Below, piece by piece: positions 14,779 to 22,613 of a DNA stretch of 24,636 bases (positions are counted from its first letter, which is position 1; the number at the start of each line of letters is the position of its first letter). Position numbers and translations under genes: made by a program. The DNA lies in contig CAZJAX010000014.1 in the NCBI GenBank assembly GCA_964543965.1, positions 1 through 24,636 on the forward strand, in the 5' to 3' direction. Under the pieces are notes generated by a model. It did not search any database. It had not been told where the DNA came from and worked only from the letters and a program-made list of their open reading frames with translations. The stretch comes from CAMDWQ01 sp964543965. Lineage in GTDB: Bacteria; Omnitrophota; Gorgyraeia; 2-02-FULL-51-18.

Positions 14779-16035
14779 TTAGTCCTTCAACCGCTCCATC
14801 GTATGCGGGTTGAAACGCAGCCCCCGCAACTGCGAAGAAAATACAGAAGTCAGTGCGACGATGCCGATCGTCACCGCCGCCCCCGCCGCCACGCAAGGAA
14901 CCGTACCTATCCAGGCTGCGACCAAACCGCTCTCGAACGCACCCAATTCGTTGGACGCACAAATGAATACCCAGCTGGCCGCGGCGACTCTTCCCCTCAT
15001 TGCGTCCGGTGAGAGCAGCCTCACCATCGAGCGGCGGATGACGACGCTGACGCCGTCGAAGACGCCGCTGAAAAACAACGCTGCCAGAGAAAGCCAAAAA
15101 TTCGTGGAAAACGCGAAAACGAGAATCGAGATGCCGAATCCTCCCACGGCCAGCAGGAGGTTTCGGCCCGCACGCGCGATCGGAGGCTTGTGCGTCGCCA
15201 GGAGCGTGATGACAAGAGCGCCCAGGGACGGCGCCGCGTTCAGGACGCCGAGCCCTTTGGCGCCGACGTGCAGGATGTCGTGCGCAAACACCGGCAGCAG
15301 CGCGATCGCTCCGCCGAATAGTACGGCAAAGAGGTCGAGCGCCATTGCAGATAAAAGCGGCGGATTTGAAAAAACGAAACGCCAACCCGCCCAAATACTT
15401 TGGAAGATCGGCTCCTTTTTTTCCGGCGGAGGCTGGGGCTTGGGCGCAATGAGCAGCGTGCAGATCCATGAGGCGATGAAACAAACCGCGATCACAGTGT
15501 AAGCGCCGGCTGCTCCCCAAGCATCGAATATAAAACCGATCGCCGCAGGACCCGCGACCGAACAGCTGATCCAGGTGCTCGAGATCCACGAGGACGCATT
15601 CACGGTCAGGTGCCTGGGCACGACAAGCGCTTCGAAAGCCGTATTCGCCGGATCCGCAAATCCGCGCGCGACCCCCGCCAGAAAGATCACCGCATAAAGT
15701 CCCCAAAGCGAATCGGCACCCCCTTCAAGGGATAGGAATGCAAGCACCGCAGCGCAAAGGCAGGATGCCGCGCGCGTGACAAGAAGGATCTTTCGGCGGT
15801 TAAAATGATCCGCCGCGTAGCCGCCGAAGGGGATCAGCGTGATCGCGGGGATCGCCTCAAAAAGCCCTAAGATTCCCAGTGAGAACGGGTTGTGAGTGAT
15901 CTGGTAGATCTGAAACCCGATGACGACCGCCAGCGCTCGGCTTGCGAGCGTAAAAAATCCGACCGACCCGATAAAAAGACGGATGTCGGGGATCTTCAGA
16001 GCGTCGCGAAAGTCGCGCTGGGGCTGATCGGTCAA
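14779..16035 (-). CDS. MFS transporter, EntS-like
   Basis: A 418-residue protein with about 12 hydrophobic segments. The loop after helix 2 reads GGYAADHFNRRKILL, which is MFS motif A. A second arginine-rich loop, VVIRRSMVRLLSPDAMRGRV, follows in the second half and resembles the EntS/MFS_3 branch, which includes enterobactin exporters and many uncharacterised drug or metabolite exporters. The substrate cannot be told. The start is TTG at 16035 with no clear ribosome site, nine bases after the stop of the DUF1571 gene, so translation probably depends on coupling. It is the last gene of the tatC operon. Confidence 0.88.
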   Translation of the reverse strand: MTDQPQRDFRDALKIPDIRLFIGSVGFFTLASRALAVVIGFQIYQITHNPFSLGILGLFEAIPAITLIPFGGYAADHFNRRKILLVTRAASCLCAAVLAFLSLEGGADSLWGLYAVIFLAGVARGFADPANTAFEALVVPRHLTVNASSWISSTWISCSVAGPAAIGFIFDAWGAAGAYTVIAVCFIASWICTLLIAPKPQPPPEKKEPIFQSIWAGWRFVFSNPPLLSAMALDLFAVLFGGAIALLPVFAHDILHVGAKGLGVLNAAPSLGALVITLLATHKPPIARAGRNLLLAVGGFGISILVFAFSTNFWLSLAALFFSGVFDGVSVVIRRSMVRLLSPDAMRGRVAAASWVFICASNELGAFESGLVAAWIGTVPCVAAGAAVTIGIVALTSVFSSQLRGLRFNPHTMERLKD

Positions 16036-16044
16036 AGCGGAAAC

Positions 16045-16797
16045 TTATTTTCCCTGATAGACTCGGTAAAGCTGCCGGTTGGATAGCCGCTTAAACTCGG
16101 CGTCTTCCGAGGCGAGATTGATCTGCAGGTCTTCATAGGAATAAATGCCCGTCGGCTGGTCGTCCCAGTCATAAAGACTCATTTTAACCGGGAGCTGCGT
16201 CTTTTCGTCGAATGACACGACGACACGGCGCGCGAAATAAACGGGGTTCTTTGCGGGGTCATCGAAGATCACTTCCGCGGTCTCGGCAGCGCCGGCTTCG
16301 GGCTCGAGAAAATTGACCTTCAGGAGTCCGTCCTGCCGCGCCTGAGCGACGGCCTTTGAAAAATCTTCCAGGAAAGAACCGATACCGGCGTCTTCGATGT
16401 CGTAGGACTCGCTGCCCTTTTTCACCCAAGGGCTGTTTTGATCGAGAAAGATGACGGGCAGAAGTCCGAGACCCAGACCCGGCTTGTGGATCGCCAGCTT
16501 CCCGCGGTGCTTGCCGCGCTCATAAGCGACCTGCAGATCCTTCTTTTCGGTGTTGAGCCAGCCCATGAAGATCTTGAACGGCTTTTCGAATTTCAGGAAT
16601 ATCCTCTCGTTTTCCTGAAGCTTGCCCTCGGCGCGCTCCTGTTTATGGAAGATCGCCCGGTAGTTGCGGACCGTTTCGTAGAAACGGTTGCTTTTCTCGA
16701 GGATGCCGGACAGACGCGAGGCGCTCCCGCCTTCTTCTGCCTGAGCGGACACACAGGCCGTCAAGAACGCCAGAGATAAAAACAGGATCTTTTTCAT
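16045..16797 (-). CDS. DUF1571 exported protein (LolA-like fold)
   Basis: A 250-residue protein. The N-terminus MKKILFLSLAFLTACVSAQA is a signal peptide that contains LTAC, a lipobox match, so it could be a lipoprotein with Cys15; ordinary cleavage after AQA is the alternative. NYRAIFHKQERAEGKLQENE, FLKFEKPFKIFMGWL, GKHRGKLAIHKPG and IEDAGIGSFL are landmarks of DUF1571, a family with a LolA-like beta fold proposed to bind lipid in the envelope. AAGGTGG lies about nine bases upstream of the ATG, which overlaps the preceding stop (ATGA). Its place beside a membrane-anchored hydrolase and an exporter fits an envelope task. Confidence 0.85.
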   Translation of the reverse strand: MKKILFLSLAFLTACVSAQAEEGGSASRLSGILEKSNRFYETVRNYRAIFHKQERAEGKLQENERIFLKFEKPFKIFMGWLNTEKKDLQVAYERGKHRGKLAIHKPGLGLGLLPVIFLDQNSPWVKKGSESYDIEDAGIGSFLEDFSKAVAQARQDGLLKVNFLEPEAGAAETAEVIFDDPAKNPVYFARRVVVSFDEKTQLPVKMSLYDWDDQPTGIYSYEDLQINLASEDAEFKRLSNRQLYRVYQGK

Positions 16798-17738
16798 GGG
16801 ATCGGCACCACCTTTTTGAGGAATTGTACCACGGTCTTTTCGTACGTGTCACGGTCGAGCATGACGGCCTCGTTGTGTCCGGCTTTAGGAACTATGAGCT
16901 TCTTCGATTCCTTGCGGCGGCGGTCAAGACGGTGGAGGAACTGCTGATGCGTCGGCGGGATATAGTCGTCGGACTCCCCGTGGATCATCAGAAGCGGCAC
17001 ATGCTCCCTTTTCAGGAGCTTCTCCACATCGACGAATTTCTTCTTCGATTGCTTCTGGCAGTACCAGAAACCGAGATCGGTGAACGTGTTCACGACCCAC
17101 GACGGATAATTTTCTCCGAAAAGATTAGGCTTCACGAGGATAGGCGCCCATTTGCGGATGTAATCGCGGAAGATCTCGCGCATCGAAAAAAGCCCGTCGG
17201 TGATGACGCCTGAGACCGGCAGCCCGCTATAGGAAGCGGCCAGCGCGATGTCCGCGCCTTTAGAAACGCCGAAAAGGACGATAGGCACGTTTTCGCCGAA
17301 AGCACGCCGCGCCCAGCGCACGACGAGCACGAGTTTCTCGGTGTCCTCGTGCGAGGGCCACTGAGAGAGGGGATTTTTTTCCGGGTCTCCTGCTGCGCTG
17401 ACGAAATCAACGCTGAGAACCTTGTACCCCAGTCCCGGAAAAAAATAGGCGTATTTTTCCCAGGATTCCTTCGTGGAGCCCGAGTCATGGCAGAAGATCA
17501 CGAGATTGGAAGCTCCCTTTTTATCCACAAGGACCGCTTCGATCTCATGACCCCCGGTATCCAGGATAGAGACCCTTTCTCCGGCTGTCGCCGGCAGGAC
17601 TTCGTGCACGGGGTTGTATTTCAACCCGAGAAAGATATTGCTGATCATGCGCGTGTATTTGAAAAGCGAATGGACCGTATAGACGGACGCCGCCGCGGCC
17701 GGAGCCAGAACCAGAGCCCAGAGAAGGGGATGTCTCAT
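16794..17738 (-). CDS. Membrane-anchored alpha/beta hydrolase
   Basis: A 314-residue protein with one N-terminal hydrophobic helix (about 5-24) acting as anchor or uncleaved signal. The hydrolase core shows VIFCHDSGSTKESW (oxyanion-loop region), the nucleophile elbow FGVSKGA with Ser near residue 159, the acid Asp in MIHGESDDYIPP, and the catalytic His in AGHNEA. The triad is complete. The family acts on esters, amides or thioesters; the substrate here is unknown. GGAAGG lies a few bases before the ATG. The gene overlaps both neighbours by four bases (ATGA), so it is co-translated with tatC and the DUF1571 gene. Confidence 0.85.
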   Translation of the reverse strand: MRHPLLWALVLAPAAAASVYTVHSLFKYTRMISNIFLGLKYNPVHEVLPATAGERVSILDTGGHEIEAVLVDKKGASNLVIFCHDSGSTKESWEKYAYFFPGLGYKVLSVDFVSAAGDPEKNPLSQWPSHEDTEKLVLVVRWARRAFGENVPIVLFGVSKGADIALAASYSGLPVSGVITDGLFSMREIFRDYIRKWAPILVKPNLFGENYPSWVVNTFTDLGFWYCQKQSKKKFVDVEKLLKREHVPLLMIHGESDDYIPPTHQQFLHRLDRRRKESKKLIVPKAGHNEAVMLDRDTYEKTVVQFLKKVVPIP

Positions 17739-18466
17739 GCCCGCCTTCCCCGTTTCGACAGAACCTCGACGATCCAGGAAGCGGCGATACTCATCTCGAA
17801 AAGGAGGACGAGCGGGACCGCGAGCAGAAGCTGCGTGGCGATGTCGGGACCCGGTGTGAGCACCGCGGCGCCGATAAATATCAGCACGATCACGTGTCTC
17901 TGGAAACGGTTGAGCGTCGCGACGCGCGCGAAACCCAGCGCCACGAGCGCAACGACCGCCAGCGGCAGATTGAACGCGATGCCGAACGCCATCACCATGC
18001 CCGACAGAAAGCCCATATACTCGTTCATCGAAAGCATCGGTTTGAGATACGCGGTCTGCTGGCGGATCAGAAAATCAAGCGTCAGCGGCAGAACGGAAAA
18101 AAAACAGAATAGCGCGCCGGCCAGAAACAAAAAAGACATGACGAACACGACCGGCAGAAGAGCCCTTTTTTCTTTCGCATGAAGCGCCGGGGAGATGAAA
18201 AGCCAAAGCTGGCAGAACACGAGCGGAGACGCGATGACAAAACCCGCCAGAAGCGCCGCCTTGATCTTGATGACAAACGCGTCCGTCGGGGAGAAGAAAT
18301 ACAGTTCTCCGAGATGAGGTCTTATGGGCGCAAAGAGTACCGCCATGACCTCGTCGATGAAGACGAAGCAGAACGCCGCGGCTGCAGCCACAGCGGCAAG
18401 AGAGATCAGGAGCCGGCGCCTGAATTCGTCCAGGTGCCCGCTGAATGAGAGCAGGTTCTGAGCCAT
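17735..18466 (-). CDS. tatC: Sec-independent protein translocase TatC
   Basis: A 243-residue, six-helix membrane protein. The N-terminal FSGHLDEFRRRLL is the signal-recognition segment (the E-x-R-x-R pattern in E. coli is similar). The loop FFSPTDAFVIKIKAALLAGFV with SPLVFCQLWLFISPAL, and the late VLTPGPDIATQLLLAVPLVLLFE, are family signatures. TatC binds the twin-arginine signal peptide and forms the export core with TatA/TatB. No tatA or tatB is in this window. The ATG lies eight bases after an extended -10 box, and the gene heads the operon. Confidence 0.95.
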   Translation of the reverse strand: MAQNLLSFSGHLDEFRRRLLISLAAVAAAAAFCFVFIDEVMAVLFAPIRPHLGELYFFSPTDAFVIKIKAALLAGFVIASPLVFCQLWLFISPALHAKEKRALLPVVFVMSFLFLAGALFCFFSVLPLTLDFLIRQQTAYLKPMLSMNEYMGFLSGMVMAFGIAFNLPLAVVALVALGFARVATLNRFQRHVIVLIFIGAAVLTPGPDIATQLLLAVPLVLLFEMSIAASWIVEVLSKRGRRA

Positions 18467-18474
18467 AGACCTAA

Positions 18475-18483
18475 ATTATAGCA
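18475..18483 (-). promoter_or_regulatory. Extended -10 promoter of the tatC operon
   Basis: On the minus strand TGC-TATAAT (18483-18475) is an extended -10 with a perfect consensus hexamer. The -35 region is weak, which is usual for this type. The tatC ATG follows after eight bases, so the mRNA should be leaderless or have only one or two bases in front. Confidence 0.6.
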
Positions 18484-18488
18484 CCCGT

Positions 18489-18517
18489 TTGACTTCGCTG
18501 ACCCCTTTTGTTAGTAT
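18489..18517 (+). promoter_or_regulatory. Promoter of the coiled-coil protein gene (leaderless)
   Basis: TTGACT (18489-18494), exactly 17 bases, then TAGTAT (18512-18517), then seven bases and ATG at 18525. The sequence just before the ATG is CACCTCC, which is not a ribosome site. It lies back to back with the tatC promoter in a 58-bp gap. Confidence 0.65.
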
Positions 18518-18524
18518 CACCTCC

Positions 18525-19484
18525 ATGGACAAAATCCCCACGCGGCCCGTCTTCATCGCCTCGCTCGTCCTGGCTCTCTCTATCACTTTGATCCTCGTCT
18601 CTGCCGAAAACCGCCGGCTCTCTATCGACAACAAGACTCTCAAGGCCTCCGCCTCTGCGCTCCGCGCCAAGCTTATAAGGCTCAGCGCCAAAAACCGTGA
18701 GCTTTCAGCCGTCATCGAGCGCAATACGGCTCTCGTCAAAAGCGTCGAAGAACAAAAAAAGCAGCTCAAAGAGACGATGGACTCGGTGAAAAAAGAGAAC
18801 GAAGAGATCCAGTACGAAATGAAAAAGGCCGAGGCGCAGATGAACACCGCCTTGGAAGAGAAGACCTACCTCGAAGACATCCTGATACACAAGACGCGTG
18901 AGATCGAGTCTCTGAAAACCCGTTCGGCCGGTTCCGCTCCTGAGGGTGCTCCTGCGGCCGCCGTTTCCGCGGACACGTCCGACATCGCCGCGAAGATCAA
19001 GCAGAAGGAGGATGAGATCCGCCGCCTAAGCGAACAGAATCAGGCGCTTTCCGAAAAAATGGACCGTCTTTATCAGGTCACGACCAGCAAGATCTCGGAG
19101 ATCAACGTCGCGAAGATCGCGCTCGAAGAGACCGTGACCGGCGCCAAAGATACCATCGATGACGAGTGGAACACGGTGAATCTAGGGTCCATCAGCGTCG
19201 ACAAATCGGGCGCCCCCGATTCGAAGCCGGCCGCGAAACGCTCCGGTCCCAAGACCGAGGGTAAAGTGCTTGCGATCAACGAGGATCACGGATTCGTCGT
19301 GGTTGATTTGGGTAAAGTAGATAATCTTTCGTCAGGAATGGGTCTTCAGATCGTCAGGGGCGGGAAAAGCATCGCTTCTTTAAGCGTGCTGGAAATACGC
19401 GACGTCATGACGGCCTGCAACATCAAAAATCTGGAGAACGGTCAAAAGATCCAGATCAACGACGCGGTTCAGATCCAAAAATAA
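18525..19484 (+). CDS. Coiled-coil membrane-anchored protein with C-terminal beta-barrel
   Basis: A 319-residue protein with a single N-terminal membrane helix (about 8-27). A long coiled coil rich in Lys/Glu/Leu follows (about 28-130 and 150-205), split by an Ala/Gly/Pro-rich hinge near 135-150. A Ser/Pro/Lys linker leads to a compact beta domain (about 245-319): GKVLAINEDHGFVVVDLGKVDNLSSGMGLQIV and the closing QKIQINDAVQI. This C-terminal layout resembles the FlgT_C-like domains found behind coiled coils in Planctomycetes and Omnitrophota. I chose ATG 18525 because the upstream TTG at 18489 is the -35 box itself. The role is unknown; an envelope scaffold is inference. The last 29 bases overlap the end of dxs. 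Confidence 0.8.
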   Translation: MDKIPTRPVFIASLVLALSITLILVSAENRRLSIDNKTLKASASALRAKLIRLSAKNRELSAVIERNTALVKSVEEQKKQLKETMDSVKKENEEIQYEMKKAEAQMNTALEEKTYLEDILIHKTREIESLKTRSAGSAPEGAPAAAVSADTSDIAAKIKQKEDEIRRLSEQNQALSEKMDRLYQVTTSKISEINVAKIALEETVTGAKDTIDDEWNTVNLGSISVDKSGAPDSKPAAKRSGPKTEGKVLAINEDHGFVVVDLGKVDNLSSGMGLQIVRGGKSIASLSVLEIRDVMTACNIKNLENGQKIQINDAVQIQK

Positions 19485-21405
19485 GACCCCCGGCTTCGGT
19501 CTTTACCGGACGCTTACCTTCCGATTCCAGGATCTTCACAATTTCTGCGGCAATTTTCGCGGCGCTGAGTCCCAGCTGATCCAGCAGCGACTCGCGCTTT
19601 CCATGCTCGATAAAGCGGTCGGGGATGCCGAGCGTGCGGACTTTGATATTGGAGATCCCGCGCTGCTGATAAAGTTCCATGATGCCGTCGCCGAAACCTC
19701 CCGCCAGCGACCCCTCCTCCAGCGTCACGACCAGCGACTTGCCTGACGTCAGACGCAGGATTGTCTCTTCGTCGAGCGGCTTGGCGAATCGGGCGTTGAC
19801 CACGGCCGCCTCGACACCCTTTTCCTGCAGAGCCTGAGCCGCTTCGTACGCCGGATAGACCATGCTGCCGTAAGCCAGGATGAGCACGTCCTTGCCGTCC
19901 TTCAAAATTTCCGATCTTCCGAGCGTTATAGGCGCCGGCAGAGCGTCTTTCAGCACGTTACCGGTCTCTTCGGCGACCGCGCCGCGGGGATAGCGTACGG
20001 CGATAGGGCCTGAAAGATGATGGGTCGTAAATTCCAGCATGGCTTCAAACTCGCGTCCGTCGCGCGGCGCCATGAGCGTCATACCGGGCACTTTACGCAG
20101 ATAGGAAATATCGAAAACTCCGTGATGCGTCGGTCCGTCTTCGCCGACGAGTCCGCCCCGGTCGAGGCAGAAAATGACGGGCAGGCGCTGCAGAGCCACG
20201 TCGTGGATGATCTGATCATGAGCCCGCTGAAGAAAAGTCGAATAGATCGCGACCATAGGTGTCATTCCGGCTTCAGCCAGCCCCGCGGCAAACGCGACCC
20301 CGTGTTCCTCCGCGATGCCGACGTCAAAAAATCGCCCGGGAAATTTTTTGGCATAGTCGATCAGGCCGGTGCCGTCGCACATCGCGGCCGTGATCGCGAC
20401 GACCTTGGGGTTGGCCTCAGCCAGCTTCACCGCAATCTCGCCGAAAGCCTTTGTGTACGTCCTCTGCTTTGAGACGGGCTTCAGCACTCCGGTTTCCACG
20501 CAGAACGGCGTCGAAGCATGCCATTTCGACGGATCAGACTCCGCGATCTCATACCCCTTCCCCTTTTTGGTGATCACGTGCAGGAAAACGGGTCCTTCGA
20601 TCTTGGAGACGTTTTCGAGGATCTCGATCATCGCTCCGATGTTGTGGCCGTCGAGGGGACCGAAATAGCGGAAACCCATTTCCTCGAAGAGCAGACCCGG
20701 CACAAATAGGTGCTTGATGCCTTCGTCGAGTTTTTTAGCTTTGGCGGCCATGCGGTCGCCGAAGCGCGGGATCTTCCGGATGCCGGCGACGATGTCGTGG
20801 CGGAGATGGTTGTAGAGGCCGCTGGATATGACCTTATTGAACGCCTTCGAAAGGGCGCCGACGGTCGGAGATATGCTCATCTCGTTGTCGTTGAGGATAA
20901 GGATGAGGTTGTCTTTCACATGGCCGGCGTGATTGATGGCTTCGAACGCCATGCCGCTGCCGAGCGAGGCATCGCCGATGACGGCGATCGCCCGCGCATT
21001 TTTATTCGTGAGCCGGTTGGCGACCGCGATACCGAAAGCGGTAGAGACGGATGCGCCGCCGTGCCCTGTCGTGAACGGGTCGTGCTCGCTCTCGTCTTTG
21101 TTGGAAAATCCGCTCAAGCCGCCTTCCTGGCGGAACGTCTTGAAGGCTTCCTTGCGTCCGGTCAGGATCTTGTGCGCGTGCACCTGATGGCCGACATCCC
21201 AGACGATAGTGTCATCGGGCGTGTTAAAACAGTAATGGAGAGCGATGGTCAGGTCGACGGCGCCGAGCGCTGCGCCGAGGTGACCGCCGTTGGTCGACAC
21301 GACCTCAAGGATGTAGGTGCGGACTTCCGCCGCCAGCTGGACGAGCTCCTGGCGGGAAAGCTTCTTGATATCAGACGGTTTTTTGATCGTATCTAAAAGG
21401 TACAT
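19456..21405 (-). CDS. dxs: 1-deoxy-D-xylulose-5-phosphate synthase
   Basis: A 649-residue TPP-dependent enzyme that joins pyruvate and glyceraldehyde 3-phosphate, the first step of the MEP isoprenoid pathway. Seen in order: GGHLGAALGAVDLTIALHY with the catalytic His, VWDVGHQ, TTGHGGASVS, the TPP/Mg site GDASLGSGMAFEAINHAG...LNDN, the Glu in AEEHGVAFAAGLAEAG, and the substrate loop DRGGLVGEDGPTHHG. The TPP motif reads G-D-A where G-D-G is usual. The ATG follows directly after the ispA stop (TAAATG), so the two are coupled, and both serve isoprenoid synthesis. Confidence 0.96.
   Translation of the reverse strand: MYLLDTIKKPSDIKKLSRQELVQLAAEVRTYILEVVSTNGGHLGAALGAVDLTIALHYCFNTPDDTIVWDVGHQVHAHKILTGRKEAFKTFRQEGGLSGFSNKDESEHDPFTTGHGGASVSTAFGIAVANRLTNKNARAIAVIGDASLGSGMAFEAINHAGHVKDNLILILNDNEMSISPTVGALSKAFNKVISSGLYNHLRHDIVAGIRKIPRFGDRMAAKAKKLDEGIKHLFVPGLLFEEMGFRYFGPLDGHNIGAMIEILENVSKIEGPVFLHVITKKGKGYEIAESDPSKWHASTPFCVETGVLKPVSKQRTYTKAFGEIAVKLAEANPKVVAITAAMCDGTGLIDYAKKFPGRFFDVGIAEEHGVAFAAGLAEAGMTPMVAIYSTFLQRAHDQIIHDVALQRLPVIFCLDRGGLVGEDGPTHHGVFDISYLRKVPGMTLMAPRDGREFEAMLEFTTHHLSGPIAVRYPRGAVAEETGNVLKDALPAPITLGRSEILKDGKDVLILAYGSMVYPAYEAAQALQEKGVEAAVVNARFAKPLDEETILRLTSGKSLVVTLEEGSLAGGFGDGIMELYQQRGISNIKVRTLGIPDRFIEHGKRESLLDQLGLSAAKIAAEIVKILESEGKRPVKTEAGGLIFGSEPRR
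19483..19503 (+). terminator. Weak hairpin after the coiled-coil protein gene
   Basis: AAGACC (19483-19488) and GGTCTT (19498-19503) form a 6-bp stem with a GC-rich 9-base loop right at the stop codon, but only three T bases follow. It lies inside the dxs coding end. It may be a weak terminator for the plus-strand gene. Confidence 0.3.
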
Positions 21406-22236
21406 TTATTTTTCTCTTTCCAGCACGAAATCGGCGATGTATGAAAGAGTCTCCCCTCTTTTTCCCAGAAATTCGATCTCTTTTTTGGCTCGGCGGCAAA
21501 GCGCCTCGGCCTGTTTTTTCGCCTCGGCTTTTCCCAGCAAATTAGCATACCCTTCACCGTCCAGCATGTCATCCACAATTTGGAACAGCAGGCCTAGCGC
21601 GCGCCCGTAGTTCAGAAGAGCCGTTACTTGGATCTTGGAGCCTCCGCCCAGATGCGCGCCCGCGCGCACGGATGCGGCGATGAGCGCGCCGGACTTATGG
21701 ATGTTGATATATTCCAGCGTCGCGAGATTGGGTGTTTTGGCCTGGTATTCCATGTCTGCCGCCTGGCCGCCGACCATGCCGGGAGCGCCCACGGCCTCGG
21801 CGATGAAATGCACCGCCTCGAGCTGGCGCGCCGCCAAATCCTTGTCCGGCGCCGGAGCGCTCAGGATCTTGAACGCCAGCGTCAGAAGAGCGTCGCCCGC
21901 CAGAAGCGCCGTGACCTCGCCGAACTTCACGTGGCAGGTCGCTTTCCCGCGCCGAACGGCATCGTCATCCATGCAGGGCAGGTCGTCGTGCACGAGAGAA
22001 TAGCTGTGTATCATCTCGAGCGCGCAAGCCGCCGGCATCGCACGCCGCGAGTCCCCGCCCACCGCTTCGCAGGCCGCGAGAGCCAGGATAGGCCTCACAC
22101 GCTTCCCGCCCGACATCACCGCATACCGCATCGCCTGATAAAGCGCCGGCGCATGCTTCTCCGCTTTGGGCAGATAACTTAAGAGCGCTTTTTCAATTTT
22201 TGCGCTCTGTTTTTTAAAATAAATTTCAAGGTCCAT
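21406..22236 (-). CDS. ispA: Short-chain polyprenyl diphosphate synthase (IspA/FPP-GGPP synthase type)
   Basis: A 276-residue trans-prenyltransferase that would condense IPP with allylic diphosphates. GGKRVRPILALAACEAVGG holds the IPP-binding Lys/Arg. The first aspartate-rich motif is DDLPCMDDD with RRGK after it, and the second is FQIVDDMLD. After the second motif the usual stretch with the conserved G-K-x-T lysine is missing: the chain goes from LLGKAEAKKQAEAL straight into the last helices, about 15-20 residues short. The 276 residues compare with about 290-300 in typical IspA. AAGGAATTCTT precedes the ATG. The gene lies between xseB and dxs, a common order in bacteria. Confidence 0.9.
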   Translation of the reverse strand: MDLEIYFKKQSAKIEKALLSYLPKAEKHAPALYQAMRYAVMSGGKRVRPILALAACEAVGGDSRRAMPAACALEMIHSYSLVHDDLPCMDDDAVRRGKATCHVKFGEVTALLAGDALLTLAFKILSAPAPDKDLAARQLEAVHFIAEAVGAPGMVGGQAADMEYQAKTPNLATLEYINIHKSGALIAASVRAGAHLGGGSKIQVTALLNYGRALGLLFQIVDDMLDGEGYANLLGKAEAKKQAEALCRRAKKEIEFLGKRGETLSYIADFVLEREK

Positions 22237-22254
22237 AAGAATTCCTTAAGCACT

Positions 22255-22345
22255 GCGACGGGTGGCGTTGTGTCGGGATCATCTGCCCGGACCGCAATGG
22301 AAGCGGGAGGACAGATGGTCCCGATACGACGACAGGACCCGTCGC
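22255..22345. repeat. 91-nt long imperfect hairpin element between xseB and ispA
   Basis: GCGACGGGT (22255-22263) pairs perfectly with ACCCGTCGC (22337-22345). Inward, 22266-22272 pairs with 22325-22331, and 22273-22288 pairs with 22309-22324 with one mismatch and one G-T pair. A small apical stem (92-95 with 103-106 of the 22200 block) closes a 7-base loop. About 36 of the 91 bases' partners form one rod. G-T pairs are more numerous when it is read as plus-strand RNA; on the minus (operon) strand most of these become A-C mismatches. It could be a palindromic mobile repeat (REP/MITE-like), an operon-processing hairpin, or a small RNA. Confidence 0.6.
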
Positions 22346-22358
22346 GGCTTCTACGTGT

Positions 22359-22613
22359 TTACTTTTTCTTTTTAGCCTTACCTTCGTCTTCGAAAGCTTC
22401 GGTTTTAAATTTTCCGCCGCTGGTCTTCATCAGGACTTCGACGCGCTTCTGGGCTTCGCTCAGTCTTTTTGAGCAGAGATCAGCCATTTTGACGCCCTCT
22501 TCGTACTGCTTGAGCGACTGCTCGAGCGACAGGTCGCCGTTTTCCAGATTCTGCACGATCGCTTCGAGTTTCTTCAGCGCCACTTCAAATTCGATTTCCT
22601 TGATATCGCTCAT
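22359..22613 (-). CDS. xseB: Exodeoxyribonuclease VII small subunit
   Basis: An 84-residue helical protein. FEVALKKLEAIVQNLENGDLSLEQSLKQYEEGVKMADLC is the family core, and the chain ends in a Lys-rich tail. XseB forms the long coiled-coil complex with XseA that degrades single-stranded DNA to short oligonucleotides. AAAGGAG lies about eight bases before the ATG, which overlaps the xseA stop (ATGA). Confidence 0.95.
   Translation of the reverse strand: MSDIKEIEFEVALKKLEAIVQNLENGDLSLEQSLKQYEEGVKMADLCSKRLSEAQKRVEVLMKTSGGKFKTEAFEDEGKAKKKK

Noticed and set aside
14765..15706. A 313-codon minus-strand frame overlapping the MFS gene
   Set aside because: The other frame gives a full 12-helix MFS protein with motif A; this one is Arg/Cys/Gly-rich and non-family.
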